DNA of 64,000 nt from positions 2,832,001-2,896,000 of the forward strand of contig NZ_CP043311.1 of NCBI RefSeq assembly GCF_008807375.1, read 5' to 3'. The notes below the pieces were generated by a model. The model saw nothing but the letters and a program-made list of their open reading frames with translations, was not told the DNA's origin and made no database searches. Position numbers and translations under genes: made by a program. Shown piece after piece: positions 9,092 to 19,186 of the stretch; within the stretch, counting starts at the first letter, position 1, and each line of letters starts with the position of its first letter. The DNA is from Pseudomonas lalkuanensis (GTDB lineage: Bacteria; Pseudomonadota; Gammaproteobacteria; Pseudomonadales; Pseudomonadaceae).

Positions 9092-10275
9092 CAGAACACT
9101 TCGAACAGGCCGGCGGCGCCCATGCCGCCACCCACGCACATGGTCACCACGACGTACCTCACGCCACGGCGTTTGCCCTCCAGCAGGGCGTGGCCGACCA
9201 TCCGCGCGCCGCTCATGCCGTAGGGGTGGCCGATGGCGATGGCGCCGCCGTTGACGTTGTATCGCGCGTTGTCGATGCCCAGCCGGTCGCGGCAGTAGAT
9301 GGCCTGGCAGGCGAAGGCTTCGTTGAGTTCCCACAGGCCGATATCGTCGACCTTCAGGCCGTGCTGCTTGAGCAGACGGGGCACGGCCAGTACCGGGCCG
9401 ATGCCCATTTCTTCCGGCGCGAGGCCCACCACCGCCATGCCACGATAGGCCCCCAGCGGCTCCAGGTTGCGCTGTTCGGCGAGGCGGCCGTCCATCAGCA
9501 CGCAGGCGCTGGCGCCGTCGGACAGCTGGCTGGCGTTGCCGGCGGTGATGCAGCCGCCTTCGATCACCGGTTTGAGCCGGGCCAGGTCCTCGAGAGTGGT
9601 CTGCGGACGGTTGCCTTCGTCCTGGGCGAGGGTGACGTCTTCGAAGCTGATGGCGCCGCTGGCCTTGTCGACGATTTGCCGTGTGACCGTGACCGGGACG
9701 ATTTCGCCCTCGAACAGGCCGGCCCCCTGGGCCGCCGCGGTACGCTGCTGGGATTGCAGGGAGTAGGCGTCCTGGGCCTCACGGCTGATGCCGTAGCGTT
9801 CGGCCACCAGTTCGGCGGTCTGCAGCATCGGCAGGTAGGCGTGGGGCACCTGCTTGATGACCTGGGAGTCGTGGTACTCGCCCACCCATTCCATGTGGCG
9901 GTTCTGCACCAGGCTGATGTGCTCCTGGCCGGCGCCGATGGTCACGGCCATGCCGTCCACCACGATCTGCTTGGCGGCGGTGGCGATGGCCATCAGGCCC
10001 GAGGCGCACTGGCGGTCGAGGGTCTGGCCGCCGACGCTAATCGGCAGGCCGGCGGCCAGCACGCTCATGCGGCCGAGGTTCCAGCCGGCGGTGCCGGCGG
10101 GCATGCCGGTGCCCATCACCAGGTCTTCGATTTCTGCAGCGTCGATACCGGCGCGCTCGACGGCGGCGCCGATGGCGAAGGCGGCCATGGTCGGCGCGGT
10201 GGTGGCGTTGAAGGCACCGCGAAACGCCTTGCCGATGGGCGTGCGCGCGGTGGAGAGGATGACGGCTTCTTTCAT
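9091..10275 (-). CDS. Acetyl-CoA C-acyltransferase (thiolase)
   Basis: A 394-aa degradative thiolase. The nucleophile is C90 in DRQCASG. The NEAFACQ and [14 protein letters not shown] blocks supply the catalytic His, and the C-terminal second cysteine is in TMCVGGGMG. The start has AAGGA upstream and lies 53 bases after the FadJ-like gene. The stop overlaps the SDR start by one base. It catalyses the final thiolytic step for the acyl-CoA chain handled by this operon. Confidence 0.93.
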   Translation of the reverse strand: MKEAVILSTARTPIGKAFRGAFNATTAPTMAAFAIGAAVERAGIDAAEIEDLVMGTGMPAGTAGWNLGRMSVLAAGLPISVGGQTLDRQCASGLMAIATAAKQIVVDGMAVTIGAGQEHISLVQNRHMEWVGEYHDSQVIKQVPHAYLPMLQTAELVAERYGISREAQDAYSLQSQQRTAAAQGAGLFEGEIVPVTVTRQIVDKASGAISFEDVTLAQDEGNRPQTTLEDLARLKPVIEGGCITAGNASQLSDGASACVLMDGRLAEQRNLEPLGAYRGMAVVGLAPEEMGIGPVLAVPRLLKQHGLKVDDIGLWELNEAFACQAIYCRDRLGIDNARYNVNGGAIAIGHPYGMSGARMVGHALLEGKRRGVRYVVVTMCVGGGMGAAGLFEVF

Positions 10276-10328
10276 GTGCGGATTCCTTGAATGTCGAATG
10301 GGCCGGGGACTCCCCCGGCCACATGGAG

Positions 10329-12440
10329 TCAGAGCGGTTCGATACGTTGCTTGCCGGCGGCCACCAGGCGTTCCAGCAGCGGCGCGGGCTGGAACCACAT
10401 CTCGCCGTATTCGCCGAGGGCCTGGCGGAAGTGGCTGATGCCGGCCAGCACCTTGTCCAGGCCGAGCTGTTCGGCGTAGTACATGGGGCCGCCCAGGTGG
10501 GCCGGGAAGCCATAGCCGTTGATCCACACCAGGTCGATGTCGCTGGCGCGCAGGGCGATGCCTTCGTCCAGCAGCTGGATGCCCTCATTGATCAGCATGA
10601 ACAGGCAGCGGTCGTGGATTTCCTGGTCGCTGATGGGACGGCGGGCAATATGCAGCTCGCCGGCCAGGCGTTCGGCCAGTGCCACGACTTCGTAGTCGTC
10701 CTGGCGGTTGCGGCCTTCATAGGCGTAGAAGCCGCGACCGGTCTTCTGGCCATAGCGGCCCAGGGCATAGAGCTCGTCGCCGAGGCGGCAGTAGCTGTCG
10801 TCATGGGCGAAGGCGGCGCGGTTGGAGTCGCGCACCAGGAAGTTCACGTCGACGCCGGCCAGGTCGAGCATGCTGAACACGCCCATGTTCAGGTCGAGGC
10901 CGGTGAGCACGCCGTCCACCTGGGCCGGGGTTGCGCCTTCCAGTACCAGGCGATGGGCTTCGCGGGAGTAGGGTTCGAGCATGCGGTTGCCGATGAAGCC
11001 GAAGCAGACGCCGGATACCACCGGCATCTTGCCGATGATGCGGCCCATCTTCAGCGTGGTGGCCAGCACGTCCGGCGTGGTTTTGCGCCCACGCACCACT
11101 TCCAGCAGGCGCATGACGTTGGCCGGGCTGAAGAAGTGCAGGCCGATCACATCCTGCGGACGGGAGGTCACCGCGGCGATCTGGTCGACGTCCAGGGACG
11201 AGGTGTTGGTGGCGAGGATGGCGCCGGGCTTGCACACCCGGTCCAAGGTACGGAAGACGTCCTGCTTGATCTCCATCTTCTCGAACACCGCCTCGATCAC
11301 CAGGTCGGCGTCGGCCAGGTCGGCATAGTCCAGGGTGCCACCGAGCAGGGCCATGCGCTGCTCCAGCTTGGCCTCGGTCAGCTTGCCGCGCTTGACGCTG
11401 ATCTCGTAGTTCTTGCGGATTTGAGTCAGGCCGCGATCCAGGACCTCGCCCTGGCGCTCCAGCAGGGTCACCGGGATGCCGACATTGGCGAAGTTCATCG
11501 CAATACCGCCACCCATGGTGCCGGCGCCGATCACGGCGACCTTGCGGATCGGGCGGAGTAGGGTGGCGCCATCGATGCCCGGAATCCGCCCGGCCTCACG
11601 CTCGGCGAAGAACACGTGACGCAGGGCCTGGGACTGGCTCGAGGCTTCGGCCTGCTTGAACAGCGCCACCTCGCGGGCCAGGCCTTCCTCCAGCGGTAGC
11701 AGGCAGGCGGCTTCCACCGCCGAAAGCACCAGGCGCGGTGCCAGGCGGCTCTTCCAGCGCGGCTCGTTGTCCTGGCGGAAGCGGGCAAGGAAGTCCTCGG
11801 GCAGACCTTCGGCGGGCGCCGGGAAAGGCGCGGCGGGACGTGCGGGCGCCCGGTTGGCGACCAGTTCATGGGCAAAGGCTCGGGCCTCGTCGAGCAGGCT
11901 GTCGGCACTTGCCGAAAGCCGGTCGAGAATGCCGAGCGTGAGCGCACTGTCGGCGCCCGCCGGTGCGCCAGAGAGCATCATGTCGAGTGCTGCCTGGGCA
12001 CCGATCAGGCGCGGCAAGCGCTGGGTACCGCCGGCACCGGGGAGCAGGCCGAGGTTGATTTCAGGAAGGCCGACGCGCGTGCCGGGCTCGCCAATGCGGT
12101 AGCCACAGGCCAGGGCCAGTTCCAGACCTCCGCCGAGAGCGAGTTTGCCGATGGCTGCAACCAGTGGCTTGTCCAATTGCGTCAGGCGCAGGAGGAGGGC
12201 GGGCAGATCGGGGGCGGCGAAGGATGCATCGCTGCCGAACTCGCTGATGTCGGCTCCGGCGCTGAACAGGCCGTTGGCGCCATGCAGGACGATCGCCTTG
12301 ACGGCCATGTCGGTCGCCGCGCGCTCGCAGGCTTCGAGAACAGCAGCACGCAGGGGCTGGCCAAGAGCGTTGACCGGCGGGCGGGCGAGGCCGATCAGGG
12401 CCAGGTTGTCTTCAACCTGATAGGTAACCAGGGCGTTCAT
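10329..12440 (-). CDS. Bifunctional enoyl-CoA hydratase / 3-hydroxyacyl-CoA dehydrogenase (FadJ/FadB-like)
   Basis: A 703-aa two-domain beta-oxidation enzyme. The N-terminal crotonase domain has [11 protein letters not shown] and GGGLELA with E107, plus E127 in LPEINLG, matching the two catalytic glutamates of enoyl-CoA hydratases. The C-terminal part begins with a Rossmann motif G304-x-G-x-x-G ([11 protein letters not shown]), followed by [17 protein letters not shown] and GFIGNRM, as in 3-hydroxyacyl-CoA dehydrogenases, and ends with the second dehydrogenase-type helical domain. An AAGGAG stands 6 nt before the ATG. It is the second gene of a four-gene operon and does the hydration and dehydrogenation steps. 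Confidence 0.94.
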   Translation of the reverse strand: MNALVTYQVEDNLALIGLARPPVNALGQPLRAAVLEACERAATDMAVKAIVLHGANGLFSAGADISEFGSDASFAAPDLPALLLRLTQLDKPLVAAIGKLALGGGLELALACGYRIGEPGTRVGLPEINLGLLPGAGGTQRLPRLIGAQAALDMMLSGAPAGADSALTLGILDRLSASADSLLDEARAFAHELVANRAPARPAAPFPAPAEGLPEDFLARFRQDNEPRWKSRLAPRLVLSAVEAACLLPLEEGLAREVALFKQAEASSQSQALRHVFFAEREAGRIPGIDGATLLRPIRKVAVIGAGTMGGGIAMNFANVGIPVTLLERQGEVLDRGLTQIRKNYEISVKRGKLTEAKLEQRMALLGGTLDYADLADADLVIEAVFEKMEIKQDVFRTLDRVCKPGAILATNTSSLDVDQIAAVTSRPQDVIGLHFFSPANVMRLLEVVRGRKTTPDVLATTLKMGRIIGKMPVVSGVCFGFIGNRMLEPYSREAHRLVLEGATPAQVDGVLTGLDLNMGVFSMLDLAGVDVNFLVRDSNRAAFAHDDSYCRLGDELYALGRYGQKTGRGFYAYEGRNRQDDYEVVALAERLAGELHIARRPISDQEIHDRCLFMLINEGIQLLDEGIALRASDIDLVWINGYGFPAHLGGPMYYAEQLGLDKVLAGISHFRQALGEYGEMWFQPAPLLERLVAAGKQRIEPL

Positions 12441-12478
12441 TGTGGCTCCTTGAAGTGGGTTGGAGGTCGGAGGACGAA

Positions 12479-14281
12479 TCAGAACCAGTGGTCCTGCATG
12501 TCGAAACTGCTGCGGTTGCCGGCGGCCAGCAGGTGTGTCTGGGCATCAATGGATGCGAGCTCCCAGTCCATGAAGTAACGGGCCGCCTGCAGCTTGCCTT
12601 GGTAAAAATCCGCCTCGCTGCCAGCCGGGCCGGCCGCCAGGGCGCGGCTGGCGATCAGCGCCATGCGCAGCCACAGCCAACCCACCAGTACGCGGCCGAA
12701 CACATCGAGGTAGACGGTGGCGTTGGCCAGGCCCAGGTTGGCATTGGCGGCGACCTGGGCCAGCAGGCTTTCGGTGACTTCCTGGAGGCGGTCCAGCGAG
12801 CCGGCCAGGAGGTAGGCGAGCGGGGCGCAGCGGTCGTCGTGGCCGGCTTCCTTCAGGGTGTCGCGCATGCGCTCCAGGAACAGGCGATAGCCGGCGCCGC
12901 CGTTCTGCTGCAACTTGCGGCCCAACAGGTCGAGGCCGTGGATGCCCTCGGTGCCTTCATGGATGGGGTTCAGGCGGTTGTCGCGGTAGTACTGCTCGAG
13001 CGGGTATTCACGGATGTAGCCCGAGCCGCCGAGCACCTGGATGCCGATATCCGAGGCCATCACGCAGTACCTGGACGGGTAGGACTTGACCATGGGAATC
13101 AGCAGGTCCAGCAATTCCCCGGCTTCGCGCCGCTGGGTGTCGTCGGGCGCGGTGTGGGCATCCTCGAACAGGCTGCTGGCATACAGGCACAAGGCGAGGC
13201 TGCCTTCGGCGTAGACCTTCTGCTGCAGGAGCATGCGGCGCACATCGGCGTGTTCGACGATACGTACCTGCGGCGCCAGCGGATCCTTGGCGCCCGGCAG
13301 GCGTCCCTGGGGCCGTTCGCGGGCATAGTCCAGCGCGCGAATGAAGCTCTGGTAGGCCAGCGCCGAGGCGCCCAGGGCCACGCCGATGCGCGCCTCGTTC
13401 ATCATCTGAAACATGTAGGACAGGCCCTTGTGGGGCTCGCCCACCAGGTAGCCGACGGCGCCGTCCTTCTCACCGAAGCTGAGCACGGTGGAGGTGGTGT
13501 TGCGGTAGCCGTGCTTGTGCAGCAGACCAGCCAGGGCCACGTCGTTGCGCGCGCCCAGGCTGGCGTCCTCGTTGACCAGGATTTTCGGCACGAGGAACAG
13601 CGAAATGCCACGGGTGCCCGCTGGCGCGCCTTCGATCCGGGCCAGCACCATGTGCACGATGTTGTCCGTGAGCGAGTGGTCGCCGCCGGAGATGAACATC
13701 TTCTGGCCGTGGATGCGGTAGCTGCCGTCCGTGGCAGGGCGGGCGCTGGTCCGCAGGTCGCCAAGGGCCGAACCCTGGCCCGGTTCGGTCAGGGCCATGG
13801 TGCCGCTGTAGCGGCCATCCAGCATCGGTGGCAGGAAGCGTTCACGCAGAGCATCGCCGGCAAAGCTCTTGACCAGGTTGGCGGCGCCGATGGTCAGGAA
13901 GGAGTAGGCCACCGTGGAAATGTTGGCGGCGTTGAAGTAGGCCATGCTGGCCCGCAGGATGACCTCGGGCAACTGCAGGCCGCCGTCTTCGGCATCGTGG
14001 TGGGCGGCGAGGAAGCCGGCCTTGGCGAAAGCGTCCCAGGCGACCTTGGTCTCCGGAATAAGCGTTACCTTTTCGCCGTCGAAGGTCGGCTCATTGGCGT
14101 CGCCCTTCTGGTTGTGCGGGGCGAAGTATTCGGCGGCGACGCCGCGTGCGGTCTCCAGCGTGGCGTCGAATACGGCGCGATCGTGCTCGGCATAGCGGGG
14201 ACGCTGCAGCAGGGCCTCGGTTTCGAGCAGCTCATAGAGCTGGAAGCTCAGTTCGCGTTCGTTCAGGAGCGAATCGGTCAT
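12479..14281 (-). CDS. Acyl-CoA dehydrogenase with C-terminal extension (DmdC/FadE5-like)
   Basis: A 600-aa acyl-CoA dehydrogenase, longer than the ~380-aa core family. Core motifs are TMALTEPGQGS, QKMFISGGDH, a central NEARIGVALG, and QVLGGSGYIREYPLEQYYRD. The catalytic Glu is retained in HEGTEGIHG. The extra C-terminal ~130 residues form the helical domain found in DmdC-like enzymes. Start at MTDSLLN, with AAGAGAAC upstream; a longer frame to 14320 runs through a G/C hairpin and is unlikely. It is the first gene of the operon with FadJ-like, thiolase and SDR genes. Confidence 0.93.
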   Translation of the reverse strand: MTDSLLNERELSFQLYELLETEALLQRPRYAEHDRAVFDATLETARGVAAEYFAPHNQKGDANEPTFDGEKVTLIPETKVAWDAFAKAGFLAAHHDAEDGGLQLPEVILRASMAYFNAANISTVAYSFLTIGAANLVKSFAGDALRERFLPPMLDGRYSGTMALTEPGQGSALGDLRTSARPATDGSYRIHGQKMFISGGDHSLTDNIVHMVLARIEGAPAGTRGISLFLVPKILVNEDASLGARNDVALAGLLHKHGYRNTTSTVLSFGEKDGAVGYLVGEPHKGLSYMFQMMNEARIGVALGASALAYQSFIRALDYARERPQGRLPGAKDPLAPQVRIVEHADVRRMLLQQKVYAEGSLALCLYASSLFEDAHTAPDDTQRREAGELLDLLIPMVKSYPSRYCVMASDIGIQVLGGSGYIREYPLEQYYRDNRLNPIHEGTEGIHGLDLLGRKLQQNGGAGYRLFLERMRDTLKEAGHDDRCAPLAYLLAGSLDRLQEVTESLLAQVAANANLGLANATVYLDVFGRVLVGWLWLRMALIASRALAAGPAGSEADFYQGKLQAARYFMDWELASIDAQTHLLAAGNRSSFDMQDHWF

Positions 14282-14621
14282 TTCGTTCTCTTGTACTGGT
14301 TGGCCGGGGGGGCCGGCCAAGGTAGTGGGCTTTGCCAGTAGAACGAATTGCCGGCGAAGTTGCCCCTACCCTTAAGGAGTGGGAGCAGGATGCGGGGGCT
14401 GGACGCGTGCCTGATTTGGCGTTGCCGAGCTGCTTGTTAGGAGCGTGATGGGATTGGGTCGGAAGCACTCCGAACTCAAGAAGGCCCTCCGAAGGGGACC
14501 TTGTCGAACAGCGCAACTGCTTACTTGAATCGCGGCAGCAGACTTCGTCAGCACATAACGAGTCCAGGTAGCCACCCGGAGCGGCGGCAACACCTTGAGC
14601 GGCCGAGCAGGGCGAGGAGGC
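14282..14621. other. Leader region of beta-oxidation operon with GC hairpin
   Basis: No supported gene. Upstream of the acyl-CoA dehydrogenase start, TTGGCCGG (14300-14307) and CCGGCCAA (14313-14320) flank a run of five G, forming an 8-bp hairpin in the leader of the minus-strand operon. It could influence mRNA structure; no regulator site is recognisable. Confidence 0.35.
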
Positions 14622-15089
14622 CTATGGGGTGGTTGCACCCCAGTTGCCGGTATCGAAATCGCGGGCACTTGCCAGGCCTTCCTGGAGCACGAACACAGGC
14701 TCGTTGATCATCGGAATCAGAATGCGGTTGACGACGAATCCGGAGGCGTTATCGACGTTGATGGGTGTCTCGCCGACTGTCTTGGCGAAGGCTCCCACTG
14801 CGACGTGGGTCTGGCTGGAGGTCTGCAGGCCGCGAATCAGTTCCAGCAGTTGCGTGGCCGTCACCGGCTTGAAGAAATGTACCCCGGACGCGCTCAAGTC
14901 GACGCAGCACGGCGGCCAATCGGGTCATGAAAATGGACGAAGTGTTGGTGGCGATCACCGCGTCCGGCGAAACCACGTCTCCGATCTGGTGCAGGATGCG
15001 CAGCATTGCAGACCACAGGTAGCGCAGACCTTGGCGATGGCGCTGCCCATGGCTCCGACATCCATCACGCCGATTGTGATGAGGCTCAT
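14622..15089 (-). pseudogene. Broken 3-hydroxybutyryl-CoA dehydrogenase-like gene
   Basis: The minus strand from the ATG at 15089 reads MSLITIGVMDVGAMGSAIAK, a Rossmann start close to the GxGxMGxGIA motif. It then jumps, after a large internal deletion, to VVSPDAVIATNTSSIFMTRLAAVL. The next homologous stretch, HFFKPVTATQLLELIRGLQTS ... VNRILIPMINE, is in a different frame. The C-terminal domain stops after about DFDTGNW. One deletion, at least one frameshift and a missing 3' end make this a clear relic. It lies between the beta-oxidation operon and the island. Confidence 0.75.
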
Positions 15090-15721
15090 GAAGAACTTCG
15101 GAGGTCTTCAAAATCAACCGTGCAAAGTTCAACAGAGTGCGGAACTGGGCCAAACCCCTGAAGGGGAGGCAATCGAGAAGCCATCGTTCGTCAGGCATTT
15201 GCAGGATGAAGGGTGAAATCGAAGGATTGGCTGGTTTCGTGTCGTGGATTTTAAAAAGATGGACCTTGCTAACTATCGGTAAAATAAAGAAGTATTCTTT
15301 AAAAAACGGACCTTCCTGACAGTAAACGAAGCAGAGTCCGATTTTTAAAAGTGAAAAAGGTGTTGAGCGACTAGGCATTTGGGTAGGGCGCAGCAGCCCT
15401 GCCTTGGTACCTCCACTTTCCTTCAGCCGCTCAGCAAGGCCAGTCAGGGGCACTTCGGCGGTCCCGTATAAGTACGGCCTTTAGATGGAAATCGGTGCGC
15501 GGACGATGGATTTGAAAGGATTCCGTTCTGCGAATGCGCATCGCTGCCCGGTGGCTCGGCTACGGCAATTGCCGCAGCCTCCTGTTACTGTCCAGCAGAG
15601 GAGGGGGGCTTCTGGCCGTTCATACGGCCGAGGTTGAGGGGGCCGGAAGCGTCGTCAGTCTTGGGCGGCGTTCGCAAGGGAAGACTCGAGGTCGAGGCTG
15701 CCGACCTCAAGTGGCGCGAAT
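15090..15721. other. Non-coding border region, AT-rich in the middle
   Basis: I see no convincing gene here. Base composition swings from the GC-rich left arm into an AT-rich patch around 15240-15360, then back to GC-rich. TAAAGAA (15285-15291) and TTCTTTA (15295-15301) form a 7-bp palindrome around GTA within the AT-rich patch. Short open frames exist on both strands but lack ribosome sites and look like chance. Confidence 0.4.
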
Positions 15722-16075
15722 TTATTGCAACCAGGAGTTTACGGTTTCGGCGCCGTGCTCAGCCTTCCAAGCGTTCAAAATTTTGTGATTTCCGCCCTTG
15801 GTTTCGACGACTTCGTTCGTGTGCGGATTCCTATAGCGTTTGAGCACACGTTGACGGCGCTTGTCTTGACGTGGGGTCAGCATTCGTGGCGTTTGAGGAT
15901 CCAGGATGCTGATCACCGTCTTCAGGCTGAATCCACACTCTTCCAATAGTGAGTTGAGTTTTTGCTCGAACTCTATTTCTCTCTTCAGTTCTTTATCGTC
16001 TTTAAGGCTGTTCAGGGCCGCAAGTTGTTCTGCGAGTTGCGCTTCCAAACGTTTGAATTCTGCCAGCTTGCTCAT
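15722..16075 (-). CDS. mvaT: MvaT/MvaU-type H-NS family xenogeneic silencer
   Basis: A 117-aa protein with the layout of Pseudomonas MvaT: an N-terminal coiled-coil oligomerisation helix starting MSKLAEFKRLEAQLAEQL, a charged linker with DDKELKREIEFEQKLNSLL, and a C-terminal DNA-binding domain with RRQRVLKRYRNPHTNEVVETKGGNH and a final Trp. The gene symbol indicates the family; this is probably a paralogue carried with the island rather than the core copy. Such proteins bind AT-rich foreign DNA and silence it. The gene borders the AT-richer transposon genes. Start chosen at MSKLAEF, the conserved beginning of the family, although the frame is open further upstream. Confidence 0.85.
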   Translation of the reverse strand: MSKLAEFKRLEAQLAEQLAALNSLKDDKELKREIEFEQKLNSLLEECGFSLKTVISILDPQTPRMLTPRQDKRRQRVLKRYRNPHTNEVVETKGGNHKILNAWKAEHGAETVNSWLQ

Positions 16076-16537
16076 GGATTGACCTATTGGTTGGTGCTCG
16101 AGAGAACTATTGGTTCCACGGATAATGTACAAGATAGCGGCGGCGACTGGAACTTAATCAATCAGGGGCCTGCTGACAGCCAACCTAATTAGCTGTGGAA
16201 AATAGACTGCTCAGGGTAGGTTTGGCCACGGAACCCAGCACAGCGCCGCCTTCGAGTTTCATTAGACGCGTTGCGAGAGGTGATCCAGGGCACGGGCGCC
16301 TGAGGGTCTCCATTCAGTTTCAGTTTCGCAGGTAAGTAGTGCCAAGGAAGATATCTCCTTGTAATTACAAAATAATAGATTATCGCAAAAATGAATAGCG
16401 TTGAGCACGACCTGCACTAGAGTGCAAAAATGGAGGCGACGTAATAAGGAGGGCGCAATGCGCACAGTATACGTAAAAAAGGTCTAGTCGTAGTCGCGCG
16501 TGGAGGAGTTTGCATTATAGAGGAGGTGTTTGCAGAC
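16076..16537. other. Intergenic region upstream of tnsB-like gene; probable transposon left end
   Basis: This 460-base gap separates the divergent mvaT and transposase genes. It becomes AT-rich from about 16360 (for example the stretch around 16370-16400) and ends with the strong ribosome site AGGAGG at 16521-16526. A left end with transposase-binding repeats is expected here, but I could not identify a convincing terminal repeat by eye. Confidence 0.35.
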
Positions 16538-18304
16538 ATGACCTGTTTGGTTGTGTCAGAAAAAAACAAAGAAAGAATTAGAGTGTCAGTGGACGAGATG
16601 GAGTTCATTCCGGCTAGAAATGAGGATGGACATGTCGCAATACCGCTTGACGTTGAGGAGTTTGTCAATAACGCCTCCATCGAAGATTTGGAGGTGGCCC
16701 AGGAACGCTTTAGAGTTCTGCGTGATTATCTAGCGAAAGAATGCACGTTGAGCGAGGCCATGGCGGTGCTTCAAGTCTCTCGATCCCATTTTCATGCGCT
16801 GCGCAGGCGATACGATGAGACAGCGGGATATTATGCTTTTATAAGACTCAAGCGAGGGATTAAAAAGTCGTCACGGCGCTTGTCAGAAACGCTTGAAGGG
16901 TACATACAAAGCAGTATAGACAAGGTTTATTCGGGTAAGGCCGCCACGATTAAAGAGGTGTGGCGCGATGTCGAAAAAAAATGCATAAAAAGTGGCTATC
17001 CAATCCCCTCGTACACTGTCGTGCGGTCGAGGGTGAAGTCGCGCAGTGAGAAGGAGATTTTCCAAAAGAAACATGGTGCAGAGGCAGCGTCACAAACTTA
17101 TGGGGCCAAGCCGGGACACCAGGTGGTCAATTATCCTTTAGAAAAAGTCCAAATGGACCATACCATGGTGGATGTTATTTTGGTCGATGACCAACGAAGG
17201 CTGCCACTAGGAAGGCCATGGTTGACGGTGATCATCGACCTGTATACGAGAGTTATACTTGGCTATTATTTAAGTCTGCATCATCCGTCAACACTATCGG
17301 TCGCCTGCGCTGTAGCCAATGCAGCGTTGCCCAAGCATATCTTTCTCAAATCGCTAGGCATCGATTCCTCAAAGTATCCTTTTTATGGCGTGCCAGAAAT
17401 CATCCAAATGGATAATGCGAAGGAATTCAAAACTCCAAAATTTCAGCGTGCCTGCAAAAAGAATCGGATAAAACCTGAATGGCGGCCGTATGGGAGAAAG
17501 CACTATGGTGGCCATGTTGAACGATTAATCGGCACGTTGATGACGACAAAGGTGCATTTTTTGCCGGGTGCGACATTTTCCAATGTGCTTGCGCGCCGAG
17601 GGTATGATAGTGAGAAAAAATCGGCCCTGACATTTAAGGAATTTACGAAATGGTTTGCGCGAGAAGTATGCATCTATCATGGTCGACATCATGCGGCTCT
17701 TGGGTGTTCACCGGCTAGCCAGTGGAAGTCGTATTTCGACAAGGACAGCGGGAGGCCTGTGTGTCCGCCAATTGTCTCGAACAGCTTTGCATTTAAGCTG
17801 GACTTTATGCCCGAGGAAAACAGGGTAATTGGGCCGCAAGGCATAAAATTGCACGGCAGCGTCTATTGGGATAGTTCGATTGCTCCTTACGTAGGTCGAA
17901 AGAATGTTCCCATCAAATATGACCCTTTTTCGATGGGGAAGATTTGGGCGTGGGTAGATGACCAGTATATTCCAGTCCACTTTTCCAATGTCACCAGGCC
18001 GGATTTTACGTATGAGGAATACCGGGCTGGAAAACTGCAGCGCCGGGGGCGAAAAATTACAAAGCCTGGCGGGCTTGAGGATGAAAGTCTAATCGCCCTG
18101 GACGAGGACAATGTGGCGCTTGTAAACGATAGCATCAAGCTTACGAAACGTGCGCGTAAGAAGCTCGCGGCGCAGGCCGAATATCGAAACTCGCAACTCT
18201 GTGAGGAGCAGGAAGTCTTTGACAGGCGTGGGGTAGATAAATCCCAGCGGCCAGACTATTCAAGAAGGGCGGTTCCCATCCGGCGAGGTTCTGCAAATGG
18301 CTAA
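16538..18304 (+). CDS. TnsB/TniA-like DDE transposase
   Basis: A 588-aa transposase of the Tn7 TnsB / Tn5053 TniA group. The N-terminus has helix-turn-helix segments (ECTLSEAMAVLQVSRSHFHALRRR and a second DNA-binding region). The retroviral-integrase fold follows with D in QMDHT, D in QMDNAKEF, and E in GGHVERLIG; the last two are separated by 35 residues (DD35E). A Mu-transposase C-terminal domain completes the protein. The ATG at 16538 is preceded by AGGAGG 11 nt away; an in-frame GTG at 16526 overlaps that site. The stop overlaps the next start by 8 bases. It would do strand transfer with the TnsC/TniQ partners. Confidence 0.9.
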   Translation: MTCLVVSEKNKERIRVSVDEMEFIPARNEDGHVAIPLDVEEFVNNASIEDLEVAQERFRVLRDYLAKECTLSEAMAVLQVSRSHFHALRRRYDETAGYYAFIRLKRGIKKSSRRLSETLEGYIQSSIDKVYSGKAATIKEVWRDVEKKCIKSGYPIPSYTVVRSRVKSRSEKEIFQKKHGAEAASQTYGAKPGHQVVNYPLEKVQMDHTMVDVILVDDQRRLPLGRPWLTVIIDLYTRVILGYYLSLHHPSTLSVACAVANAALPKHIFLKSLGIDSSKYPFYGVPEIIQMDNAKEFKTPKFQRACKKNRIKPEWRPYGRKHYGGHVERLIGTLMTTKVHFLPGATFSNVLARRGYDSEKKSALTFKEFTKWFAREVCIYHGRHHAALGCSPASQWKSYFDKDSGRPVCPPIVSNSFAFKLDFMPEENRVIGPQGIKLHGSVYWDSSIAPYVGRKNVPIKYDPFSMGKIWAWVDDQYIPVHFSNVTRPDFTYEEYRAGKLQRRGRKITKPGGLEDESLIALDEDNVALVNDSIKLTKRARKKLAAQAEYRNSQLCEEQEVFDRRGVDKSQRPDYSRRAVPIRRGSANG

Positions 18305-19157
18305 TGGATGTCATCTGTTACCCGAAGCTCGAAAAGTGATTGATTTGACGGCAAGCCGGCGAATCGCTTTTATCCAAGATGATAGTTTATGGATCGAATA
18401 CCCGCAGTCGCAAAAGGTGCTCCGAATCGTCGAGAATATGCTGGCGGTGCCAGACCGCAGACAAGCTCCTTGCCTGTTGGTCAAGGGTGAAGGAGGGACC
18501 GGGAAGTCGAGCATTATTCGACAAATAAAGTCGAATCATGCGCTGCGCGCCAAGTTGGTTTTTTTGGATCTTAATGTAAATCCGTTCGGTTTGAAATTTA
18601 CGGAATTAATTGCCGAGGCACTTGGCGTCCCGCTGGACGTCTTCCGCAATTCGCGGCGTAAGCCTTCTGACCTGCCGGTCGAATTAGTGCAGGTTCTTAA
18701 GATTAGAGGCATAAAAGGGTTTGTGATAGACGAGTTGCATGATGCGATGTTGGTGGGGCGTGTCGATCAGATGCGGCATTTGTCGCTCTTGAAAGGGCTG
18801 ACCAATGATCCACTTGGCTTGTCGATAATTGGATTCGGGACTTCCGCAGTGAGCAATGCCATTGGCGTAGATCCGCAATTCAAGCGCAGGTTCTTGGAAG
18901 TCGAGTTGGAAGACTGGGCAGAAACGGAAGATTTCCGTTCTTTTTTGGCCGGCTTTGAAGAGTTGCTGCCGTTGAAGCACCCCTCCCAGCTAGATGATGA
19001 AGAGACTGTCGGTTTCCTCTTGGAAACGACCGGTGGAAGGATGGATGAAGTGGTGAAGCTTCTTCGTGCTGCTGCTTGTTACGCCGTTGTGGGTGGTGAG
19101 GAGAAGATCACCAAGAAGCTGTTGAGCAAGGCATTCGCCGACCCCTGGGGCTACTAG
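18297..19157 (+). CDS. TnsC/TniB-like AAA+ transposition ATPase
   Basis: A 286-aa AAA+ protein. Walker A is GEGGTGKSS (residues 64-72), Walker B is GFVIDELHD, and a sensor-1-like IIGFGTSA follows. This matches TnsC/TniB, the regulator that carries target information from the TniQ protein to the DDE transposase. It overlaps the tnsB-like gene by 8 bases and lies 29 bases before the tniQ gene, so the three form one operon. Confidence 0.9.
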   Translation: MANGCHLLPEARKVIDLTASRRIAFIQDDSLWIEYPQSQKVLRIVENMLAVPDRRQAPCLLVKGEGGTGKSSIIRQIKSNHALRAKLVFLDLNVNPFGLKFTELIAEALGVPLDVFRNSRRKPSDLPVELVQVLKIRGIKGFVIDELHDAMLVGRVDQMRHLSLLKGLTNDPLGLSIIGFGTSAVSNAIGVDPQFKRRFLEVELEDWAETEDFRSFLAGFEELLPLKHPSQLDDEETVGFLLETTGGRMDEVVKLLRAAACYAVVGGEEKITKKLLSKAFADPWGY

Positions 19158-19186
19158 CGCCACTGTGCGCGACAGGAGTGAGGGAG

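Noticed and set aside
9190..11561. Two plus-strand frames of 366 and 424 codons opposite the thiolase and FadJ-like genes
   Set aside because: Shadow frames with His/Gly/Val-rich composition and no ribosome sites; the minus strand carries textbook enzyme motifs throughout.
12440..14341. Long plus-strand frame (over 600 codons) antisense to the acyl-CoA dehydrogenase
   Set aside because: It is a mirror of the GC-rich third-position pattern of the real minus-strand gene; composition is dominated by Gly, Val, Ala, His and Gln with no domain.
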